Below, in pieces: positions 1 through 8,438 of a DNA stretch of 64,000 bases. Each line of letters opens with the position of its first letter. The first letter of the stretch is position 1. The translations under genes were made by a program, and so were the position numbers. Origin of the DNA: Diplonema papillatum (taxonomy: Eukaryota; Euglenozoa; Diplonemea; Diplonemida; Diplonemidae); the NCBI GenBank assembly GCA_030068145.1, contig JAPJBO010000778.1:1-64000 (forward strand). Direction: 5' to 3'. Below the pieces are notes generated by a model. The model saw only the letters and a program-made list of their open reading frames with translations. It did no database searches and had not been told where the DNA came from.

Positions 1-1
1 C

Positions 2-134
2 TTGATGGGGACACCTCAAAATGCTGTGGAAACACTTTACCCTTGATGGGGACACCTCAAAACGTGGTGGAAACACTTTACCATTGATGGGGACACCTCA
101 AAATGCGGTGGAAACACCTTCTCATTGATGGGGG
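2..134. repeat. 41-bp tandem repeat, three and a fraction copies
   Basis: The unit begins ttgatggggacacctcaaaa and repeats at 2, 43 and 84, with a partial fourth copy from 125. Copies differ at only a few positions. The array may continue to the left of the window. No coding function is apparent. Confidence 0.9.
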
Positions 135-779
135 TTTCTCCGCCGGGTACTCTACAAGACGTATAAGCCCAGACAAGCCCTGTTAGGTTGTTAGTACCGT
201 ACCGTTTGGGCGGGGGGCTGCGCCCCCCGAACCCCCCCATCTTTTAAAGAAGATTTTTGAGGATTTTTGATCAAACTTTCGGAGAACGATGCTGTAGTTT
301 TGCCTGCGGAAAAGAGCTTGGAAGGGAATCGAACCTGGGTGTACGTACAGGCTGGGGGGAAATAATTGCCCGCGCCTTCAAAATTATAAAAGGTGGTAGC
401 GGTACCCCCCCCCCCCCTGGTTCCAGTGGGAAATTTTCCCGGTAAGGTAAAAATGTGACCTCCCTTATTTCTTCTCGATTTTTCCTGTTGTAAATATGAA
501 GCATAATGTTTGCAGCGTCTATTTCTTGTGTAGAAACTTGACTTCGGCCGCCCGATTCAGCTGTTTCATGGCCTTTCACGTCGGAAAGGGCTGCCAGCAA
601 CCCCGAACAGCCCGCTTAGCATTGTCAGCAGCAATCTCTGAAGTGTTGCCGTTTGAGTCGTCACCACCGCAGCTGCGGCCGACGCCTTCTCCCTCGTTTG
701 CACTTTTCTAGTATTTTCCGCAATGATGCACTTTATACAAGGATTATCGGCGTGTATCCGTCCCGACTCAACTCTGAGG
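135..779. other. No gene seen; unique spacer
   Basis: Short open frames only, none with recognisable protein character. A run of C lies near 406-417. A tRNA B-box-like string at about 320-335 on the minus strand has no matching cloverleaf. Confidence 0.5.
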
Positions 780-1040
780 CTGGCTGCGTAGCCTAAAGCT
801 TTTGCTGCTCAGTGCTTTTTTCTACTTGCTTGTTGCTGTCGTCCGCTGGCTGCGTAGCCTAAAGCTTTTGCTGCTCAGTGCTTTTTCTACTTGCTTGTTG
901 CTGTCGTCCGCTGGCTGCGTAGCCTAAAGCTTTTGCTGCTCAGTGCTTTTTCTACTTGCTTGTTGCTGTCGTCCGCTGGCTGCGTAGCCTAAAGCTTTTG
1001 CTGCGCAGTGCTTTTTCTACTTGCTTGTTGCTGTCGTCCG
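780..1040. repeat. 65-bp tandem repeat, four copies
   Basis: Units start with ctggctgcgtagcctaaagc at 780, 846, 911 and 976. The copies are nearly identical: the first carries one extra T and the last has one substitution. This points to recent tandem amplification. Confidence 0.95.
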
Positions 1041-2478
1041 AAACTGGTATGCTTGCAGAGCGCCTGGACTCCTCGAACACTAGCTGCAGGTTGCGCTTCC
1101 TAGCTATGGCTTTACCCGCAGGATGCCCTCGCCCGCGCTCCTGTGCTGCGGGCTTGTGGCGACTCTTGACCAAGCCAACGAACGTCTGCTACTCCCAATT
1201 TCTTGACCAACTCGTCCGTCCAGGTTTTTAGTGAATGTTTGTACTGACGCCTTCCTCCTCCTTGGTCTCGCACTTTCTTCTTCGTCTATTTTGGCGTACT
1301 TCTTCATGATTAACTTCTCCTCCACCCTAAGGCAATGCGTCGACTCCTGCAAACTCCGATGAACCGTTCCGACGAGTTGAACTGCTCATGCAGTAGAGAC
1401 TTCTTCAGAGACAAGTCTGATGCCTACCCTCGACTGTGTGTTCGATCGTAGTGCCGTCGTGGCAGTAACGTGATGCGCAAAACCTTACTCGACCTACTCG
1501 TTACTTCCCTCTGCTGGACCACGTGAAGCAAACCACTATGGAGAACTATGGCCAAAATCACGAATTCTCGTAAACGATCGTTTCCAATCCGTGGTGATAG
1601 TTTCGTTTTCTTGTTCGTTCTTTCATTTTCTTGGTGAACGGATAATCCAGGGTTATCTACGAGAAATCGTAGTGCAGACGCGCACGACCGGCCGCGATAG
1701 TATATTGGAATTCCACGTGGTGTATGCCATCCTCTCAGGAGCACTTCATAGGTGGGTCAGTACCCTTGAATAGCGTGTTATCACCGGTATCGGGTCGCAT
1801 CCACGAAGCGGTGTGGTCAGTGGTGCCGCCTGAGAGGGGTAATCTCAGGGGCCGCCCACGTGACTCAAAGCCGTCAAGCAGCGGCTGCCAGCTTATCCCG
1901 TGACACTTTTTAGAGTTAAAGTTCTTATGTGTAGTTGGGGTTTGTGAATTAACTACTGTGTAGAAAGAGTCACTACAACAGGGAATACACTCCACCTCGT
2001 GTATTGATACAGCGGTGTGGACCACAGGGGAGACTCGCGTTACTTCATAGCGTCGTCCGACGGTCTCGATGTGGTGGACGCGGATGAGGTCGAACGAGGA
2101 TAGCCAGCTCCTTCTTAGCATGCTGCGCTTTCGCACTGCGTGATATTCTTCCCGCCGGCAGTTTCTGCTGGCGGTGTCCAACGCTTGCAAAATGCGCCAT
2201 CGGCTGCCTCTCCCAAGATGTTACCAGTAGTCAACTGCTGCCAAGACGGCATACGTGGAACAGCCAGCCAAACGGACGCGCGAAGATGCTGTCGTTGACC
2301 AGTAGCAGCTGCGTGGGTTCCTGAACCACAAACGATCCAGGGGATCGACACTTGTTCCCCCCATTTTTGGTGAGGGGTGGTCCAGTGTATTGGCATTTGA
2401 AACTCGGGTTGTCGGCGCAAGTGCCGGTAGGCAGGTCTCATAGAAACCCCTAACCCTGCAAACACACCAGAAAAAGTA
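1041..2478. other. No gene seen; contains dispersed repeat family J
   Basis: No convincing coding frame. Positions 1866-1972 (cagcggctgccagcttatcc, then a segment ending in gaattaactactgtgtag) recur at 51218-51297 inside the transporter intron, and partly at 13873-13903. It is therefore a dispersed repeat of unknown type. Confidence 0.5.
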
Positions 2479-2772
2479 AAATACTCGACGTAGCTGCTTT
2501 GACTCCGAATGGAAGGGAGGAACATAGAGGTAGAGGGGCAAATACAATGCAAACACAATCTGAGTTGTTCTTCGCCTACACCACCGAGTGTTGTTTTTCC
2601 ACTCAGGACTTTTGACTTGTTGTGTTTGTGTGCCTAGTCGCGTCGGGGTAGACCCGCATGACCTCACGTCCGTTCAACACGTAGTTCGGTAGTTACAGTA
2701 CTGGGGATTCCTTCGGTTCTTTGTCTGGCAGCTTCGTCGAGCATCTCTTACCGAGCTGGCGCTTGTGTAAAA
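2479..2772. repeat. Solo terminal repeat (family A) of the YR retrotransposon
   Basis: A full B-plus-A unit matching 8011-8303 over its whole length with scattered substitutions. It starts at atactcgacgtagctgc and ends at gcgcttgtgtaaaa. No element body is attached, so it is probably a remnant left after recombination between split repeats of an older insertion. Confidence 0.75.
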
Positions 2773-2775
2773 GGT

Positions 2776-2880
2776 TTTTGTTTGTGCGCACTGGCGGAAC
2801 TCACCTGCTTTGGTAAGTTCCATGTAGTACGCTGCCAACTACTAATTTTTAGTACCAACAATGCATTGTTAACACAATTT
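2776..2880. repeat. Dispersed repeat family B
   Basis: Starts tttgtttgtgcgcac and ends at a gttaacaca string. It matches copies at 25552-25652 and 57683-57780 and the clustered cores at 15458-15722. The core cacctgctttggtaagtttc contains a good splice-donor match (gtaagt). Confidence 0.8.
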
Positions 2881-3146
2881 TTGTTAACAAAAAAGAATTC
2901 TTCGTCGGAGGTCACTGGCACAGGGCCATGCTATAACTGTGCTACCGTTGGGGTGGATTATGGCTGGGGGTGCCTCGCACCAAGTAGACCAGCAGCGGGC
3001 GCGCTGCGCCAAGTACACACGGGGGCGACAGCCTCGGCCCTATCCCGCGTCATCCCGCGCGGGACACGGGAGGCTGTCAAAAAGTCGGTTCGGATAGAAA
3101 CACTGCAGCAAGCCGCCCAAGAGCCAGGTGGTTGGGGGGAGCATCA

Positions 3147-3402
3147 AAAATGCTCGACATAGCTGCTTCGACTCCGTATGGAATCTGATTTGTTCTTCGC
3201 CTACACCACCGTGTGTTGTTTTCTCACGCAGGACTTTTGACCTGTTGTGTTTGTGTGTTTTGTCGTGTAGGGGTAGACCCGCATGACCTCACGTCCGTTC
3301 AACAACACGTGGTTCGGTAGTTACAGCACTTGGGATCCCTTCTGTTCTATGTCGGGCAGCATTGTCGAGCATTTCCTTTCAAGCTGGCGCTTATGTAAAA
3401 GA
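3147..3402. repeat. Family A terminal repeat copy with an internal deletion
   Basis: Begins atgctcgacatagctgcttc and jumps within the B part directly to aatctgatttgttcttcgcc, losing about 40 bp relative to 8011-8303. It then follows the A part to gcgcttatgtaaaa. Confidence 0.75.
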
Positions 3403-3521
3403 ATATCAGTGGTACGGGTTGAACAAAACACGGCGGTTCGGGCTCGCTTGAAGTCGCCGCTAGGAAGGAACCCGTGGCGGTGGCAGTCCTCTCCGGATTC
3501 TCTTTCTTTTTCCACCACGGT

Positions 3522-3906
3522 TCTATTCGCACGAGGTTGTCCTGCTGGGGGAGTTCTCGTGCATCGTTCTTGCAGTCTTGCAACGAGAAAGGCAGGCTCA
3601 ACAAGTGAACGACGCCTCTACCTGGGCTAATCTTGAGCCTGGCATCTGTTGTGACTGACCTCCGTATCGTAAACTCGTCGGTGCCTGCACCGACGAGCCA
3701 AATATAGGGAGACAGACCATGTTTCGGGAAATCTTGAGCCGGGCATCTGTTGGGATCCGTGGCCCGTACAGCACGATAAAGCAAAACGTTGCAAAGCTCG
3801 CATCGAACCCTGGTTCGCACGAGGTTGTCCTGTTAGGGGTTTTCGCACGGGGAGAGAACGCACCTCTCGTTGCAGACTTGCGACGAGAAAGGTAGGCCCA
3901 ACAGGT
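3522..3906. repeat. Local direct duplication
   Basis: Positions 3522-3608 and 3809-3906 are related: both run from cgcacgaggttgtcctg to an acgagaaagg string. A second shared string, aatcttgagcc followed by gggcatctgttg, occurs at 3637 and 3739. This is an old duplication with a period of about 290 and 100 bp parts; no coding role is evident. Confidence 0.6.
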
Positions 3907-3950
3907 ACAGTGCAATGCGCCGCGCGCGTGGCAATGCACGACACGGTGCG

Positions 3951-3968
3951 TTCCACTTCCGGCAAACA

Positions 3969-4018
<50 letters not shown>

Positions 4019-4075
4019 CAGTTAGAGTGCGGGGACCATCTCTCCGGGGAGTTTCCGGTCTCCCCACTTCCGGCA
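3951..4075. repeat. (GA)n microsatellite plus conserved tail (family G)
   Basis: A GA run at about 3972-4018 is followed by a conserved stretch: agtgcggggaccatctc, a short spacer, then gtttccggtctcc. The same (GA)n-plus-tail arrangement occurs at 25062-25127, 47584-47660 and 63862-63935. Confidence 0.75.
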
Positions 4076-5306
4076 AACACATCGATAGAGGCACTTCATT
4101 CGCTGGGGTCGGCACCCCTGCGGAGGCCATCTTCTGTGTGCCTCCATGCGGAAAGAAACGGCGCAGCGCTTCTACCCTACCCTCCACAAGAAATACTCGT
4201 AGAGACGGCCCGGTGCATATTTCGACGGAAGTGGGTCATTTTGAAGTGTACGTTCACTTAGTCTTTTAGTTGAACTCCGCCCGGCACTGAAGCCAGATTT
4301 TCCTGTGTATCGTGCGGGTCACAGTCCTCCCTTGAGGTTTCGACTGCGGGGTGGAGGACGGCATGGGGAGGGCCGCGTGGAGCAGGAACCGCATCACCCG
4401 CTATCCATGCACTAGGCGTGTCGCAAATAGAGTATGCGGATGTATTCGTTGCAACGCTGGGGAGCCACCGACACGCAAGATGAGCACCATACTAGTGCCT
4501 CCCTTGAGACGTTGCAACTGACGGCCCCCTCGAGTATTTCCCACAAAGCAGGTACGAATTGAAGAAATGTGAAAACGGCTTTTTGCCAAGAGGCTTTTCG
4601 TGAAAAAAAGAAAAGACGCAGGACAGCACCTCAGATGTGTCAGCTGTTCATGGGTGTACGCAGGCAAAGCGTCGTCCGTCCAAGGCGCTATACAACCCGG
4701 TTTTTCAAACAGGTTGAGCGCAGTGACAAAACCGAACCCGTACGCAGGACTAACCCAGAAGGATGCTGATAGAATGCAAAGAATCTGTGGCAATAACTTG
4801 CATCGCCGGCGGCGCGGTTAACTCTTCGCACGTAATGTGTCATGCGTTCGCCTCTTCAGCTCGTCTTGATCGTCGCGATCAGGCGCACGCTTGGTGCCTC
4901 GCTTCTCCTTCAATTGCTCGTCCAGGTTCATCGGTCAATCAGACAACCCTTGCGAGTATGCTAACTCGGATCTGGAACGAGTCCATGGGAGAGGAACGGT
5001 CTTGACTTTTGCATTTTCATTGGCACATGACCGATTCATTTTGCATTCCCTCCATGTCTTTCGAGCACGTGGTATGTCATTCATACTCATTCTACGATTC
5101 AAATGAGTCGACAAGTCGAGCGTCGCTGCCACATCTTTCTTGTCAAACCGGACCTTGGTTGGACATACTCCGGATGCTGAACGGTTCAAGCAGACAACCC
5201 AAGCTCACAAAGTGGATAAGTCGGGCGGGATGGACCATGATTCAGGCGATCAGCTACGCAGAAACACGCTAAGACTTCCCCCGGCCCGCACGTCGGCACC
5301 CAACAA
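4076..5306. other. No gene seen; contains a degenerate family C repeat
   Basis: Positions about 4436-4556 resemble the 3' half of the SINE-like family C, ending tttcccacaaagcaggt. The remainder, up to the stop codon of the amidohydrolase, has no recognisable gene. It should include that gene's 3' untranslated region, which lies on the minus strand. Confidence 0.5.
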
Positions 5307-7103
5307 TTACAGCTTTCCCAGTTGCTCGCCGTCCTTCGTCTTCCGCTGGAAGACTTTCCCGCCGACGACAGTTCCCCACACGGGGATCGTCCGCAGGTCC
5401 TCGGGCCGCACTTCGAAGGGGTCCTGCTCCAGGATGGTGAAGTCGGCGTATTTCCCGGTCTCGATCGAGCCCATCACGTGGTCCATGCCGAGGATGAAGG
5501 CCGCCTCGATGGTGACCATTTTGAGCGCCTGCTCGACGGAGACCCGCTCGTCCGGCGCGAGGACTCGCCCACTTTGCCCGAAGCGGTTGACCGCGATCCA
5601 CATTTCCTCCAGCGGGCACGGCGGCGCGATCGGCGTGTCAGTGTGCACGGCCGCGGGAACCCCGTGCCGGGTCAGCGTCCCCAGCCGCGACGCCATGTGC
5701 GCGCGCTCGCTCCCCAGGTGCGCCTCGTTGAGCTCGCCCCGCAGGTAGGGGTAGTAGATGTTGACGCTCGCAACCGCCCCCAGGGCCTTCACCTTCTTGA
5801 CCTGGGCCACCGTGCTCATCCCGAAGTGTTCGAATGTGAACCGGTGGTCGAACCTCGGACACGCCCTCTGCAGGTCAGCGAGAAGTTGGATGGTGGCGTC
5901 CTGTCCGCAATCCCCGTTGCTGTGGACGTGGATCTGCAGCCCCGCCTTCCAAAACGGCAGCACGCGCTTGAGGTACGGCTCGCCAGGGTCCGAAAGCCAG
6001 ATCCCGGCGTGCCCGTCAACGTACCCAGGGCAGCCGCACATCTGCATCGTCAAGCCGACGAACGCGTCGTCCGTGAAGAACTTGACGCCGTTGCACACGA
6101 GCTTCCCGGTGAATGGCGCGCCGCCGTTCTGCAGGGACCGGATCCACTCGATCGCTTCGTCGACGTTTCCCTTGTGCTTCCCGACGGCAGCGTCCGCGAG
6201 CACGACCGTCACGCAGCGCACGGGCAGGTCCTTCGCGTGGAACGCCGCGTCGTACAACTGCATTTCGTCCGACAGACTAACCAGCCCGAGACCCAACTCG
6301 CTGATGCACGTCAATCCATTCCTCGCGCTCAAATCGATGATTCGCTTCACCGCCTTGTACATAAAATGCTCTTTGCTCCGCACGATCGGCAGCGTCTTCG
6401 ACAGCACCAACCCGGCGGCGTGATTTCCCAAGAAGCGGCCGAGGGCTTCTTCCACGCCCGCCGCGTTGGTCCGCAGGATCGCGCCCTCGCCTTTGTCTTT
6501 GCAGGCGGCCACGTCGATCTGGCACCAGTCGATGCACTTTTGGTTGCAGTACACGTAGTGCATAGAGGCGTCCCAAATGACGACCGGCCGCCGGTAGTGC
6601 TCCTGGTTGAACTCGTCGAGGAACTCGAAGAAGTCCTTGTCGATATGCCCGCCCATGGCCACCTGATCGTACCCCCAGCACAGGACGGGGTCCGAATGGT
6701 TCGCGTCTGATTTATGCTCGTCGAGGATGGCTCGGAGCTTGTCTTTGACTTGCTGGACGGTTTTGAGGCCGTCGTGGTCCTTTCCGTAAGGGGATGGTTG
6801 GTTGTAGTAGGACAGGCAGGGGAGGCTGAGCGCCATGCCGCCCAGCAGGGGGTGCATGTGCGGGTCGATGAACCCGGGGACGATGACCTTGTCTTTGAAG
6901 GTTTGGTGCACGGTGTGCTTCTTGCCCTTCAGCCAGGGCTGGAGCGAATCCAACGTGCCCACGCTGACCACGCGGCCGTTTCCGACGGCGACGGCTGTGC
7001 ATTCAGGCCAGCCTTCGTTCAGCGTGATGATCCGCTTCGCCACAAACACGTCAAGCTCTTCCATCGCCACCGGCTTGGCGGCTTCCGTCACGCAGCACGC
7101 CAT
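5307..7103 (-). CDS. Amidohydrolase, YtcJ-like (amidohydrolase 3 family)
   Basis: A complete, intronless 598-residue frame from ATG at 7103 to TAA at 5307. The fold and motifs fit metal-dependent amidohydrolases of the YtcJ type. PGFIDPHMHP at residues 76-85 gives the metal-binding HxH pair (His82, His84). A buried lysine sits at Lys341 (NGVKFFTDDAF), with a later metal histidine at His392/His394 (QIHVHSNGD), His426 (FEHFG) and the catalytic aspartate at Asp489 (HTDTPIAPP). The C-terminal beta-sandwich typical of the family ends GKYADFTILEQDP...VVGGKVF. No signal peptide is apparent, so a cytosolic location is likely. Family members hydrolyse cyclic or linear amides, but the substrate cannot be told. 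The lack of introns and strong likeness to prokaryotic members suggest, but do not prove, acquisition by transfer. A broken partial copy lies immediately upstream at 7270-7473. Confidence 0.9.
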   Translation of the reverse strand: MACCVTEAAKPVAMEELDVFVAKRIITLNEGWPECTAVAVGNGRVVSVGTLDSLQPWLKGKKHTVHQTFKDKVIVPGFIDPHMHPLLGGMALSLPCLSYYNQPSPYGKDHDGLKTVQQVKDKLRAILDEHKSDANHSDPVLCWGYDQVAMGGHIDKDFFEFLDEFNQEHYRRPVVIWDASMHYVYCNQKCIDWCQIDVAACKDKGEGAILRTNAAGVEEALGRFLGNHAAGLVLSKTLPIVRSKEHFMYKAVKRIIDLSARNGLTCISELGLGLVSLSDEMQLYDAAFHAKDLPVRCVTVVLADAAVGKHKGNVDEAIEWIRSLQNGGAPFTGKLVCNGVKFFTDDAFVGLTMQMCGCPGYVDGHAGIWLSDPGEPYLKRVLPFWKAGLQIHVHSNGDCGQDATIQLLADLQRACPRFDHRFTFEHFGMSTVAQVKKVKALGAVASVNIYYPYLRGELNEAHLGSERAHMASRLGTLTRHGVPAAVHTDTPIAPPCPLEEMWIAVNRFGQSGRVLAPDERVSVEQALKMVTIEAAFILGMDHVMGSIETGKYADFTILEQDPFEVRPEDLRTIPVWGTVVGGKVFQRKTKDGEQLGKL

Positions 7104-7125
7104 TCTGTTCTCTTTTGGTCCACTT

Positions 7126-7156
7126 TCTGTATAAGCACCTGCTTTGTAGGAAATAC
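7126..7156 (-). repeat. 3' end of family C repeat just upstream of the amidohydrolase
   Basis: On the minus strand this reads agtatttcctacaaagcagg then tgcttatacag, the typical family C 3' end. It lies about 25-50 bases before the amidohydrolase start codon, so it is probably in the promoter or 5' untranslated region. Confidence 0.6.
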
Positions 7157-7269
7157 TAGAGAAGCTGCCAGATGATAAGATGAAGAGATTTGCAAAATCT
7201 CGAAAGAGGTAATGTTATATTCGGTGTGGTACTCATCAGCCGGTGACTCTTCACCATTCCAACAAGAGT

Positions 7270-7473
7270 TGTAGAAGGACAGGCAGGGGAGGCTGAGCGC
7301 CATGCCGCCCAGCAGGGTCGATGAACCCGGGGATGACGACCTTGTCTTTGAAGGTTTGGTGCACGGTGTGCTTCTTGCCCTTCAGCCAGGGCTGGAGCGA
7401 CTCCAACGTGCCCACACTGACCACGCGGCCGTTCCCGACGGTGACGGCTGTGCAATCAGGCCGGCCTTGTGTC
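7270..7473 (-). pseudogene. Partial amidohydrolase copy, broken
   Basis: Closely matches codons about 34-103 of the neighbouring gene (6806-7015). Near 7316 a 14-bp deletion between short GGG repeats removes the codons for the HxH metal-binding pair and shifts the frame. Both ends stop abruptly, so this is a duplicated fragment and not a gene. Confidence 0.85.
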
Positions 7474-7710
7474 ATTTTCAGGTAAGGAATTCTGATCAAC
7501 CACCAAAACACGCTGCCTACGTCTTCCGTCCGTATAGAGTTAAGTTCCCTCGTAACTCGCCGGAGAAGTGCACTGCAGTGAAACTGGATGGGCTACCGTT
7601 TCAGGTTGGGTTTACGAAACATTGTCTCAGGTGGTAAGTTTCGTCGCCAAATACAGCTCCCCTCCGCTTGTCACGACGCGAACACTCGACCAACAATAGG
7701 CGAACTCAAA

Positions 7711-8005
7711 AAGTAGTAGTAGTAGTATGTGTCGTCTGCCGAAGCAGCCGGAGACAGCAGGCGCAGGGGGCAGGTCTTGCTTTACAATTTTCTTCTTCGT
7801 GGAGACCCGCCCCCGGCAATCCCGACTGTCAGAATCACTGAGAAAGGCTTGTGCCCTAGTGATGAGGTGGTTGACCAGGCCCCCACGAAGCCTTATACAC
7901 AACACGGCTACAACACGAGGATGCAGCCCTGCTTAGGTGTGCACTCAGCTATCACAGGGCCTCAGATCTCGCTACTTGACCTGACACAGCTGCCACCCAG
8001 AACTC
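7711..8005. repeat. Dispersed repeat family E, copy 1
   Basis: Begins with five GTA units, then tgtgtcgtctgccgaagc, and runs to gctgccacccagaa. It is about 90% identical by eye to 40638-40910, which is preceded by 98 GTA units instead of five. Its right end abuts the YR retrotransposon at 8011, marking the insertion boundary. Confidence 0.85.
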
Positions 8006-8010
8006 AAAAA

Positions 8011-8303
8011 ATACTCGACGTAGCTGCTTCGACTCCGAATGGAAGGGGGGAAATATAGAGGTAAGGGGCAAATACAATACAAACACAATCTGATTTGTTC
8101 TTCGCTTACACCACCGTGTGTTGTTTTCTCACTCAGGATTTTTTGACCTGTTGTGTTTGTGTGATTTGTCGTGTAGGGGTAGACCCGCATGACCTCACGT
8201 CCGTTCAACACGTGGTTCGGTAGTTACAGCACTTGGGATCCCTTCTGTTCTTTGTCGGGCAGCATCGTCGAGCATTTCCTTTCAAGCTGGCGCTTATGTA
8301 AAA
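8011..8303. repeat. YR element 1 terminal repeat unit (B2-A2)
   Basis: This 293-bp unit ends where B1 starts at 8304 in direct tandem. B2 is 8011-8113 and A2 is 8094-8303, sharing the 20-bp core at 8094-8113. Solo relatives lie at 2479 and 3147, and a B fragment at 33962. Confidence 0.85.
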
Positions 8304-8406
8304 ATACTCGACGTAGCTGCTTCGACTCCGAATGGAAGGGGGGAAATATAGAGGTAAGGGGCAAATACAATACAAACACAATCTGATTTGTTCTTCGCTT
8401 ACACCA
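8304..8406. repeat. YR element 1 split repeat B1
   Basis: Reads the same as 8011-8113. It adjoins the 3' end of the RT-RNaseH frame and ends exactly with the 20-bp core that also begins A1. Confidence 0.85.
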
Positions 8407-8438
8407 TCCAGGACCCCCAGGGACCACGCAGTGGCCTT

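Noticed and set aside
300..360. tRNA B-box-like ggttcgattcc on the minus strand
   Set aside because: No A box at the right distance, and acceptor and anticodon arms do not pair.
5322..6710. 462-codon plus-strand frame opposite the amidohydrolase
   Set aside because: A mirror frame caused by GC-rich codon use; the minus-strand frame carries all family motifs.
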